From Lathyrus oleraceus (Eukaryota > Streptophyta > Magnoliopsida > Fabales > Fabaceae): a stretch of 64,000 nt of DNA. A program made the translations under genes and the position numbers. This document shows, in pieces, positions 55,501 to 64,000 of the stretch. The DNA lies in NCBI RefSeq assembly GCF_024323335.1, contig NC_066579.1:3301001-3365000 (forward strand), read 5' to 3'. How positions within the stretch are numbered: position 1 is the stretch's first letter; every line of letters begins with the position of its first letter. The notes beneath the pieces were generated by a model. That model saw only the letters and a program-made list of their open reading frames with translations. It was not told where the DNA came from and made no database searches.

Positions 55501-56090
55501 ATAAAGTAGCAACACCATACCACCCACAGACTAGTGGCCAAGTAGAAGTATCTAATAGGGAGATAAAACAAATCCTAGAGAAAACTGTTTCTATTTCTAG
55601 GAGAGACTGGTCTCAGAAGCTTCAAGAAGCATTATGGGCCTATAGAACCGCTTTCAAAACCCCTATAGGAACTACTCCTTATCAACTAGTTTATGGAAAA
55701 TCCTGTCACTTACCATTCGAATTAGAGCATAAGGCCTATTGGGCCATTAAAACTTTGAATTTAGAATACCTAGCCGCTGGAGAAAAGCGTACCCTAGACA
55801 TTCATAAATTAGAAGAACTTAGGCAATCTGCCTACGAGAATGCAAAAATATATAAAGAAAGGACAAAAGCCTATCACGACAAAAGAATAGTAAAGAAAAA
55901 CTTCAATATAGGCGATCATGTTCTCCTTTTTAACTCTAGGTTACGACTCTTCCCTGGAAAGCTACGTTCAAGATGGACTGGTCCTTTCGAAGTATCCAAG
56001 ATTCTGAGATCCGGAGTCGTAGAAATCAAGAACGAAACCTGTAGTCCATTCATTGTAAATGGACAAAGACTGAAGCTCTACGAAGGATGA
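52501..56090 (+). pseudogene. pol: Athila C2 pol (protease, RT, RNase H, integrase) with three stops
   Basis: One frame spans the whole pol with stops at 53397-53399 (TAA), 55146-55148 (TAG) and 55389-55391 (TAA). The protease has DLGASVSLMPLAVC near 52650. RT has [40 protein letters not shown] and the intact FMDDF at 53922-53936. RNase H has [16 protein letters not shown] and [20 protein letters not shown]. Integrase has the zinc-domain end [11 protein letters not shown], then [18 protein letters not shown] and [13 protein letters not shown], which supply the DDE triad, and the C-terminal [22 protein letters not shown]. The 55146 stop matches a CAG to TAG change. With only point lesions, decay is recent, but no active polyprotein is expected. 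Confidence 0.9.
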
Positions 56091-56336
56091 GACATTCCAG
56101 CATACTACTCAAGCCACACCCTGATTGATCCACTGAGTCCTACTACTACAGGTGTATCAATTCTAATCGTCAAGCTAATGACGTTAAACAAGCGCTGCTT
56201 GGGAGGCAACCCATGGTTTTTCTTTCATTTTACTTTTTCGCATTTATTTATTTTTATTTTATTTTATCATATTTTGCATTGAGACTAAGATTTGAATGGT
56301 TTGTATTTTCAGGATCACTTTCTTAACTTTTACAGG
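56091..56336 (+). other. Athila spacer between pol and first ORF-1-like gene
   Basis: It contains AGCGCTGCTTGGGAGGCAAC (56190-56210), a string commonly seen after pol in Athila elements. Two acceptor-like sites follow, TGTATTTTCAG (to 56312) and AACTTTTACAG (to 56335), the second ending one base before the gene's ATG. Env-position genes of retroelements are often expressed from spliced RNA, so this may be a real 3' splice site. Confidence 0.5.
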
Positions 56337-57569
56337 ATGCAGGATTTCGATGACATGCACATGGCCTATAGAGATAATGCTCAGAGGGAGTGCTACATTG
56401 CTTTGTATCAGCGCCCTATGGCACCCACACGTTATCCTGATCATCAGTGTATGGAGGCACTGGGTATCGAGTCGAGTATCTGATTCCTTAGCCACCAGCT
56501 TCACTGGGATGAGTTTGCTGATGACTTGAGTAACACATATAGGAACCTGACTTTGGAGTTCCTGAGTTCATTCGACTATGACCCATATTCTGGACCAGAT
56601 GGGTATGCTGCTTTCAGGCTTTTCGGAGTTGAGTACTCCTTCAGCCAAAAAGAGTTCGGCGACTTATTAGGCTTCCAGACTACTCCTGATGCTATCCCGG
56701 AGACACCTATGGGATATTTCCTGGGTAAGGAGGTTGAGAAGTTTTGGAGTGATATCTCAGGTGGCGGATGCCAGGATCCATCTATGCAGCTGTCTCATGT
56801 CATACATAACTCAACCTTCAAATACTTTCAGATGATATTAGCACATTCCTTCCTGGGAAAGCCGGATGCAAAGACACTACTGAGTGAAGAGGAGATCCTC
56901 CTATTATTTTGTGCATCCCAGTCTCGCCCAGTCGCATGTGGGAAATTCTTGTTATACAGTCTCAGCGGTATCTCCAGATCTACCGAAGGAGTCATCCATG
57001 TTGGCGGAATCATCACGCAGATTGCTGTCGCTTTAGGTCTGTCTCAAAAGTTGTTACATCTTCGGACCTACTGTGGGTACACTACCATGGACATCGATTT
57101 CTGTTTGACCAGAGGATTGATGAGGAGAGCCTCTTTCCACCCATGTCAGTTCCGACTGCTAGTCGACAGCGAGGCTATTCACTATTTCACATTGCCAAAT
57201 CCTATTATGACCAGTGTGCATGATCCAGCGAATTGGAGTTATGCTCTGGAGGGCCAGGGAGAGACCGTCGAGGAACCGAGATCACCACCCATTGTTGAAT
57301 ACACGCCTACACCACCATCTCCCAGAATCACTATTTTCTCTAATAATCTTTCATTGCAGACACCCGACATCCACACTCAGATTGCTGAGTGTCGTAGAGA
57401 GATCGCAGCGCTTAGACAGGAGGTGGCAGACCTCACTTTACAGATGGGAGTGTCTGATCTCATCCATGCTACTGAAGCCGACTGTCTATATCAGGAGATC
57501 GTAGAGCTCAAGCAAGAAGTAGCCATGCTCCGTGGTTCCTCTCAGGAAGATGACATCCTCACTATATGA
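56337..57569 (+). pseudogene. first ATHILA ORF-1-like gene, one in-frame stop
   Basis: The frame from the ATG at 56337 (MQDFDDMHMAYRD) is interrupted only by a TGA at 56481-56483 and then stays open to 57569; the ATG at 56526 gives a 347-residue product. It resembles the Arabidopsis Athila ORF-1 family: LTLEFLSSFDYD, FRLFGVEYSFSQKEFGDLLG, VIHNSTFKYFQMILAHSFLG, FLLYSLSG and HVGGIITQIAVALGL. A predicted coiled coil occupies the last 70 residues (heptads of I, L and V from IAECRREIAALRQEV). In some Athila elements this position holds an envelope-like gene, but I see no signal peptide or transmembrane segment. Its role is unknown. Confidence 0.72.
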
Positions 57570-58212
57570 TCTCACCATTTAATCTTATTTTATCTCCTTT
57601 TTATATTTCTCGTATTTACATAACTCATCTTATATTATCGCATTTGGAATATTATTTAAAATCTATACATTAGTATTTCTATTTTTATCTATATATGTTC
57701 TATGTTTATTTTATTTGCATTTTAATTTTTCAATTATTTATTTATTTATATTTAATTTTTGTTTTTGTTTTTGTTTCATTTTTATTTTTTGTTTTTACCT
57801 TTATAAAATTATGCAAGTCAAAGATACTAGGAAAATCACAAGACAAATGCTATCCGGACCCCTCAAAGCCAAAAGACAAGAGAAGCCCAAGCCAAAGGAC
57901 CAAAATCCGGCCTAGCCAGATTTTTCCTTGTGGCGCCCGCCATAGACCCTGTGGCGCCCGCCACAGCGTCTGTAAAAGGTCGGGGCAGAACCCTTTTCTT
58001 CACCATTTTTGCAACTTACAACCTTCCAAACCCATTTTTTCACCTTGGAAAAACATCCTTGAACCCACAAAAAGCTCATACTTTTCTAACCACCACACCA
58101 CACAAATCATTATTCCAATTTCCATTTTCGATTTCATCCGTCGGATTTTGTAAAAATCCAACCTTTTCATAAACCACTTCATCTTCTTCATCACTTTTCG
58201 AGAGATTTTCAA
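57570..58212 (+). other. spacer between the two ORF-1-like genes, with LTR-like GC motif
   Basis: It is AT-rich and T-tract rich (57660-57800), then contains TTGTGGCGCCCGCCATAGAC followed by CCTGTGGCGCCCGCCACAG (57928-57967). The first shares GCGCC.CATAGACCCT with the element's own LTR at about 49190-49205. No ORF is convincing. Confidence 0.55.
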
Positions 58213-59670
58213 ATGGAGTTTAACGGATTCATTCTTCGAGGAGGGAAACCGGGGGATCGACAAAGAAAAATTATTGAACGGTTGCAAAATCGGGAAATCC
58301 TCCTGACAAGGTATGTTGACGAAAACTGTCTCTACACTTTAGGTATCTATCATAGCATATTTCATTTATTAGATAATTTAGGTTTGCATAATTTCTTTTC
58401 CAATAAAGAACCTACCTATGAGCGGTTGACAATTGAATTTTTGAGTTCCTTAATTTATATTGTCAACCCTAACACTGCTAGCACAGTTGGTACTGTCAAA
58501 TTTAGAATGTTTGCTGTTGAATACCAATTCAGTACCGACGAACTAGCCAGCTTGTTAGGAATCCCTCATGGGGACGGTGCTATTTGTGAGGCCCCTTTGG
58601 ATTCTGAATGGTCTATTAAGGTATTTTCCTTCTGGGAGCGTCTATCAAATACTTCCATAAACTCTTTTGAAGGAGTTCTTGCCTCAACTATCCATAACCC
58701 GGCCATCAGAGTTTTTAGATATCTGTTGGCATGCACTATTTTTGGCCGGGAGAATCCAAATAAGGTTAATGCTAGAGAGCTTCTATTTTTACAAGGAAGC
58801 CTCACAAATAGACGTATTAATTCGGTCCCGTTCATGCTTGCTCATATGACTTTAACTTTGAATAAAGCGGGACCGATTTCTTTTGGTGGATTGATTACAT
58901 CTATTGCTCGGGCGCTTAACCTGAACGATGAGATGGCTACCCTAGACCCCTTACCTCCTTGCACAATTAACCTAAAATTTCTAAGAGACATGAAATTGTG
59001 TCGTTCGAGGAGAGAAGAAGGCTATATGCTTATGGTTCATGGTGTAGCCATCCCGTCTGTTGTTTTACCGTGCACTAGACGTACAGATGTACGAGATGAA
59101 AGGAATTGGACCTACGCTTTAGATACCCCACCTTTTTTAGGTCCTCTTCCTCCTAACATTCTTGATGAGGCGGGACATGACACTGATGATGAATATGATC
59201 GGAGAGAGAGATCTCCCGTACCCCATGTGTCCCCCCATCATCCTTCACCACCACACACCGTATAATCTTCTTCTTCTGCAGGTACCACTCATGGCTTCTA
59301 TATTATAGAGGAGATGTGGCATGACCACATGGCTAGAGAGCAAAGGCGTGACAACCTACTCTCTACCATCCAGCAACAAATGGTGGATAACATGCGCTTC
59401 ATGCAAGAATCGCAGCGGAGGACAGACAGGTTCTATGACACTGTTCTACAGTCTCTGCAAACGATCACAGCTACACAAGCCCGTCAGCAAAACTACCACC
59501 AGAGACACATGGCACTCATTGAAGCCACTCAAGGTTCCATTATAGGTAACCTTCGAGAGGTGAGGACCGCTCAGGATGCCCTGATGGCGAGGATGGTTCA
59601 GAGAGATCGTCGTCGTACCCGATCCCGTCGTCCACCTCAGGATGGCGAGGGCACTAGTGGTCAGCAATAG
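58213..59670 (+). pseudogene. second ATHILA ORF-1-like gene, one in-frame stop
   Basis: The frame opens at 58213 (MEFNGFILRGGKPG), is stopped by TAA at 59263-59265 and continues in the same frame to 59670. The first 350 residues are an ORF-1-type domain paralogous to the gene just upstream: LTIEFLSSLIYI, FRMFAVEYQFSTDELASLLG, TIHNPAIRVFRYLLACTIFG and SFGGLITSIARALNL align position by position with it. The part after the stop is a glutamine/arginine-rich likely coiled coil (MWHDHMAREQRRDNLLSTI to TRSRRPPQDGEGTSGQQ). The TAA is followed by TCTTCTTCTTCTGCAG/GT, which looks like a 3' splice site, so the stop might be removed in RNA. Function unknown; the basic tail suggests nucleic-acid contact. 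Confidence 0.7.
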
Positions 59671-60794
59671 GTTGTCAGGTAACTCTTTCCTTATCTTATT
59701 TCGAAACATTGGGGACAATGTTCGATTTAAGTGTGGGAGGAGACTCTATCGTCTTTTCTTTATTGCTTTTCTCGTTTTTCCTTTATCGTTTTTCTTTGTT
59801 GTTTTTAGATAGTTTATTTATTGTTATTTCCTTTTAGTTGTTTATTTTGCTTTTTAGTATAATGCATGAGTCTGATGAGTCACCAAATATAGTATATCTT
59901 TAGTACAATCCTACCTCCCCATACCTTTAGCCCCATAAAAAAATAATTGCAAAAGAAAATACTGTTATTCCGAGAGTTTTCAGGTTTTAAAGACATGTTT
60001 TGAGTAAGGATGCGGTGACTTGGGAGAACTTTGCGAAACATCAGTATTATTTTAGCACCATAGACTTCATAAATATAGGAACCATTCCCGAAACCCCATA
60101 TACCATGGCCCTAATCATCATTTCCGTATAAGTCCTCAGTAGTTTATCTCAGCAGTCAGCTCTGGCCTACGCATCCTTTACGTAGGGGACCGATGCAAAT
60201 AAGTGAATGATCCAGAAAAAAAATTAAAAAAATAAAAGAAAGCAAAAAGGCAACTCCGGTATAGGTGACCCTCACAAAGTCATTTAAACTAAAGAATTGT
60301 AAAAAAAATGCTACGAAAAGAAAAAGAAAAAGAAAAAGAAAAACTTACCCACTGTTAGTTGGTTCAGAGGTATCTGGCACTGAACTCGGTAGGGCGGATT
60401 ACGATCCGATCCCCCACAACTACAGTTGGGTCCAATAAAAGGGTTTACACATGTTTATGTGCCAGAAACCCGATGCTCAGATCATAATCACTAACATGCC
60501 ACTCTACTATGAAGCATGTACGGATAACGGGCTTAATGTGATTGCGCCTGAATGAAAAGGACACAAAAAGAGATGAAGAGGCAGGCCTAGGTATTGTGGG
60601 ATAATATGGGTTGGTTAATATAGGAATGAAGTTTATGTCTGTATTTGCGGATTAGTGTCATCATGATACCCTTAGTTCACTCAGTTAGTACCTATCACTG
60701 CATCCCGACTTGAACTTGGAATTTTTACCTAAAGCACTCGTTTACATAAATTTTCTTTTATGAGCTTTTTAATGTTTTGCTTGAGGACAAGCAA
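59671..60794 (+). other. Athila C2 3' untranslated region
   Basis: There is no ORF of note. It starts with ATTGGGGACAATGTTCG and a polypurine-like AAGTGTGGGAGGAG at 59729-59742, similar to the true tract at 60801. Short A- and AAAAAG-rich runs occur at 60215-60345. Confidence 0.6.
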
Positions 60795-60799
60795 AGGTT

Positions 60800-60815
60800 T
60801 AAGTGTGGGAGAGTT
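60800..60815 (+). other. Athila polypurine tract
   Basis: TAAGTGTGGGAGAGTT lies directly before the TGATAAC of the 3' LTR. Confidence 0.85.
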
Positions 60816-61119
60816 TGATAACACTAAAATTTACCGTATTTTCGACTCCGATTTCACATGCATTCTAGTTGTTTTATTATCATTTTGTTGTGTTATTGCT
60901 ATGTTTTTCTTTGTTTTCAGGTTTTTACTTTAATCGGATCCCCGATCGAGAAAAGGAGCGAAAAAGAGCCAAAAACCCTAAAATTCAGCATTTTGTTCTT
61001 GTGGCCTACCCCATGGCTGGCGCCATAGACCCTGCCATGACGTATCCAAGCTCAACTTCCTTCAACTCCCACGTTCCCCACTACCTCCACTAAGGCGCCT
61101 CACTTTGTCCTTGTGGCGG
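60816..61119 (+). repeat. Athila C2 3' LTR, first 304 bp only
   Basis: It matches 48989-49292 with about six substitutions and stops inside the GC-rich CTTGTGGCGG motif, where the inverted Ogre begins. Confidence 0.93.
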
Positions 61120-61232
61120 TGCCCCTATTCAAACAACTGGGAACCTGAACGGATGAGAGCAACGACTGTCAGACCTTCAAGGTAAACAGGGATTGAATAC
61201 CAAAGAACCGTAGAATTTGCACTCTGCGGGGG

Positions 61233-61680
61233 ATGAATCAAAGAAACGCGAGGCCATTTACCGATGGCGGCTGCACAATAAAAATACCTCAGGAAAGCGA
61301 GGCCATTTACCGATGGCGGCTTTACTGGAAACTTGATATTTACCGATATCAACGTCAGCGAGGCCTTTTACCGATGGCGGCTGGGAAACAACATCCAAAG
61401 GAAGCGGGACCATTTACCGATGGTGGCTTCAAAACAACTTTTGATATTTACCGATATCAACGTCAGCGAGACCATTTACCGATGGCTGCTGGGAGAACAG
61501 ATGTCACAAAAAGCGAGGCCATTTACCGATGGCGACTAAGCTGGGCATTCGATATTTACCGATATCGAAAAAAAAAACGAGGCCATTTACCGATGGCGGC
61601 TTGGAATAGTCGACTTGATATACACTGATATCAAGGAAGCGGGGCCATTTACTGATGGCGGCTCCAACTGGGGAGGAAAA
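61233..61680 (-). repeat. repeat field with GAGGCCATTTACCGATGGCGG units in Ogre copy 2
   Basis: On the + strand, about eight irregularly spaced copies of AGCGAGGCCATTTACCGATG plus GCGGCT alternate with CTTGATATTTACCGATATC. The irregular spacing argues for an old higher-order array. Confidence 0.88.
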
Positions 61681-61843
61681 AGATATTTACAACTGGAATC
61701 AGACAAGACGTTTACCGATGACTCTACTGGGGATTTTGATATTTATCGACGAATAGATGCATGACCAGACATTTACCGATGACTAGAAAAACTCGATGTT
61801 TACCGACATCGAAAGATGATGTTTACCGACATCAAAAAAGGAT

Positions 61844-62178
61844 GACCATACATTTACCGATGATTGGGATGAGACTCGATGTTTACTGACATCGAAAGAT
61901 GATGTTTACCGACATCAAAAAAGGACGACCAGACATTTACCGATGACTGGGATGAGACTCGATGTTTACCGACATCGAAATATGATGTTTACCGACACCA
62001 AAGAAAGAACGACCAGACATTTACCGATGACTGGGATGAGACTCGATGTTTACCGACATCGAAATATGATGTTTACCAACACCAAAGAAAGAACGACCAG
62101 ACATTTACCGATGACTGGGATGAGACTCGATGTTTACCGACATCGAAATATGATGTTTACCGACACCAAAGAAAGAAC
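61844..62178 (-). repeat. 84-bp higher-order tandem repeat in Ogre copy 2
   Basis: Four units (61844-61926, 61927-62010, 62011-62094, 62095-62178) each start GACCA.ACATTTACCGATGA and contain two diverged GATGTTTACCGACA submotifs. The last three are nearly identical. The submotif is homologous to the 23-bp unit of Ogre copy 1. Confidence 0.93.
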
Positions 62179-62599
62179 ATACACGGGTGTTGACATGACA
62201 CTTACCGGTATCACAAGGATGACATCTACATATGTCAAGACAAGGCCAAACACTTGCCGGGGACCTCACTGGGGAGAATCAAACTTTCCTTTCACGGACG
62301 GGTAAGGAACTGAATCTCTCTGGATATTATCAATTCCGAATGCTGTCAGGAGCAACTGCCCAAATGTGCCATACAGATGTTGAAATATGATCCGCCTCTG
62401 CTGGGGATATGATCCAATCTGGTTTAACACATGTATGCGTATGTTTGAGTTTTTCATGGCGTAATGCTCCATATTCGAATGGAAATGCTACGCGATTTGA
62501 GGATGCAAATGCAAATGATGATTACTACATGCCAGATGCAAAGGGAGGAAAACTCCTGCTGAGAAAGCACACGATCGCTTCTGAGCGAACAAATGTGAT

Positions 62600-63180
62600 T
62601 TGATCTTCCAACTCTGTGGGGACAGCATAACAATTCTGCTGCGGATACTTGCTGATCAGACACTCTAGGAACGACAAAGAAACCAACTCAACCGGGGAGT
62701 CATCTGTTGGAAAAAAAACACCAACCTCTCAATCATGCTGGGGAATAACACTGCTGCTGAGGAACAGATGATCCTCACTGGGGATGACCTCTACTGAACC
62801 CGATCCGCTTGGGGATTCCGCCGGGGAAACGAACACTGCAAACCTCCACTGGGGAAACTGTCACCTTCAGATTTTCTAGGGAAAAAACACTCTCAACCCT
62901 GCTGGGGATTACTGCAAACTCAACCCTGCTGGGGAAACTGTCACCTTCAGATTTGGCTGCTGAGGAACAAACTGCCCACAGGCACCTCCGTTGGGGAAAC
63001 AACAATTTTCCGGCTCTACTGGGGAACTAACAGTCCTCAGACTTGCTGGGGAAAGGGCAACCTTCAAACCTGGCCGGGAAAGAACATCCTCAACCCTGCT
63101 GGGGATTGCAATCAACTTCAGGCCTGACTATTGAGGCAACACTGATCTTGGCCTCGTTGGGGAGACAAACCCTGAACTTG
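62600..63180 (-). repeat. degenerate CTGCTGGGGA repeat field in Ogre copy 2
   Basis: CTGCTGGGGAAAC, CACTGGGGAAAC and CCTGCTGGGGATT recur every 30-60 bp on the + strand. This is the counterpart of the CCCCAGCAGG field of Ogre copy 1. Confidence 0.8.
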
Positions 63181-63982
63181 CTTTGGACAACCCAATCTCT
63201 CACACTACTGGACAATGTTAAAATGCTTTTGAACAAACCGTGGCTCACCAGCCTCGGCCAGCAATCAAAGATAGTAATCTGCAAAACAGCAGGACATACA
63301 TGCCCCAGGGAATTGTACGGACAAAAATACACCCAAGTGTAATCAACATTCAAAATGATTTTCAAATGTTTATCTTTCTGCACATTATTGTCTAGCCTTC
63401 ATGTTTTTATATGCAATATTTATCAAAAATTCGGACGTTTTTGCAAACAAAACAATAAAATAAAAACAAGAGATCAATTTGACTGAATAACGACTTTTAT
63501 TGATTGAAAATGGGCCCGAAAAGGCAAGTACATCAGGAAGCATTTCCTAGGAAGAGGTAATTGCGCACAAAAGGAAAATCCATCCTAATGGCAATGTGAA
63601 CACGGCATCCACTATTTTCCAATTCTGTTATGACTCGTAGATCCTTAATTTCCCCCAAATTCCTTGCTTTTTGAGAAGAACGATTGGACCGATCATATCC
63701 TTCAAGATGGTAGACACTGAAGCGTGATGAAGTACAGATAACTCAGACTGTAGTCTTCGCTTTAATCCCTCTTTTGCCTGGATCACCTTTTCAGGTTTTC
63801 AATCCACCGGGATACCCATTTTTGCCTAAGCCGCCCTTGCGGGTTTTCGACTTACCGGGTGTACATATTTTTCATTCTTTATCCCTAACTTTTGCCCGAA
63901 CCTTTTTGTTTTTTTTTTCTTGGTTCGCCGGGATGCCCTTTTTTGCCTGGACTCTTTTATTCTTTTCGTCCAGCGGGTCAAT

Positions 63983-64000
63983 TTATGCGAAGTATTTTTT
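63983..64000 (-). CDS. pol: C-terminal end of Ogre copy 2 pol (cut by window edge)
   Basis: The - strand reads KKYFA and a TAA stop. The same place in Ogre copy 1 (about 5224-5240) has one extra A in the A-run, which shifts the frame there. Only this end lies in the window, so its state cannot be judged. Confidence 0.55.
   Translation of the reverse strand, partial: KKYFA

Larger units (their letters stand above)
48989..61119 (+). mobile_element. Athila-type Ty3/gypsy element copy C2, 3' LTR truncated
   Basis: Order: 5' LTR, tRNA-Asp type primer site, gag, protease-RT-RNase H-integrase, two ATHILA ORF-1-like genes, polypurine tract and the first 304 bp of a 3' LTR. It is cut off at 61119/61120 by inverted Ogre sequence. 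Coding regions each carry one to four lesions and are otherwise well preserved. LTR starts differ at six positions over 304 bp by eye. The primer site and the ORF-1-type genes identify the Athila lineage. Confidence 0.9.
61120..64000 (-). mobile_element. Ogre copy 2, 3' part, inverted, lacking its 3' LTR
   Basis: Read on the - strand, the sequence goes from the last codons of pol (64000) through the 3' UTR to the polypurine tract GAATAGGGGCA at 61120-61130. The order is the same as in Ogre copy 1: conserved post-pol segment, CCCCAGCAGG-type field, GATGT-AAC minisatellites, GTTCCCAG...TTGAATAGGGG. It ends within about 2 bp of where the LTR should begin and joins the truncated Athila LTR. The other end lies beyond the window. 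Confidence 0.9.

Noticed and set aside
61233..62305. Frames encoding repeated peptides (for example TGMRLDVYRHRNMMF)
   Set aside because: They are produced by the tandem DNA repeats of the Ogre 3' UTR; no start context or conservation is evident.
1..64000. A novel host multi-gene system or gene cluster
   Set aside because: Apart from one P450, every coding region belongs to a recognisable transposable-element family; no second metabolic gene is present to support a biosynthetic cluster.

Overview
This is nuclear DNA from a flowering plant, almost certainly a legume of the pea/vetch tribe (Fabeae). The grounds are Ogre-type Ty3/gypsy elements with a tRNA-Arg primer site and a ~5 kb LTR, a SIRE/Maximus Ty1/copia element, Athila-type gypsy elements and a CYP72A cytochrome P450. 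The species is inference; the families are read from the sequence. About 90% of the window is transposable elements, several nested inside each other. The only likely host gene is the P450 at 24585-27641.

Layout. 1-13789: an internally deleted Ogre on the + strand: last 274 bp of the 5' LTR, primer site, intact gag, gutted pol, minisatellite-rich 3' UTR, polypurine tract and a complete 4993-bp 3' LTR. 13790-15640: AT-rich unassigned DNA. 15641-17606: remnant of a CACTA (En/Spm) transposon on the - strand, with a Tnp2-like transposase remnant and one terminus. 17607-23165: LINE copy A (- strand), split by a 2.9-kb copia deletion derivative (18788-21682) with a perfect 5-bp target duplication. 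23166-24584: AT-rich upstream region of the P450 with two long TA microsatellites. 24585-27641: five-exon CYP72A-like gene. 27642-28739: its downstream flank. 28740-29737: fragment of copia integrase (- strand). 29738-32735: one LTR and leader of another copia element. 32736-45021: LINE copy B (- strand), interrupted by a solo Athila-type LTR (34507-36001) and by a full-length, apparently intact SIRE element (36391-44558, - strand). 45022-48988: decayed Athila internal region (copy C1). 48989-61119: a longer Athila element (C2) with 5' LTR, gag, pol, two ATHILA ORF-1-like genes and a truncated 3' LTR. 61120-64000: 3' part of a second Ogre in inverted orientation, ending at its polypurine tract with no LTR.

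How the pieces relate. LINE copies A and B are moderately diverged copies of one family, and each supplies the empty site for an insertion in the other. This dates the copia insertion in A, and the solo LTR and SIRE in B, as later than the LINEs. By eye the SIRE LTRs show no differences, the small copia LTRs differ at one site in 156 bp, and the Athila C2 LTR ends differ at about six sites in 304 bp, so SIRE and the small copia look youngest. Of the elements here only SIRE has an uninterrupted gag-pol and could move by itself. Its pol ends in a UAG followed by a context matching the readthrough signal known from SIRE1 and tobamoviruses, which would extend the protein into a short downstream frame.

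I see no CRISPR, operon or tRNA/rRNA gene and no clearly novel multi-gene system. The most unusual points are the two Athila ORF-1-like genes in tandem, the Ogre that stops at its polypurine tract, the SIRE readthrough context with a shrunken second frame, and two consecutive non-GT splice donors in the P450. All similarities were judged by eye without database searches.
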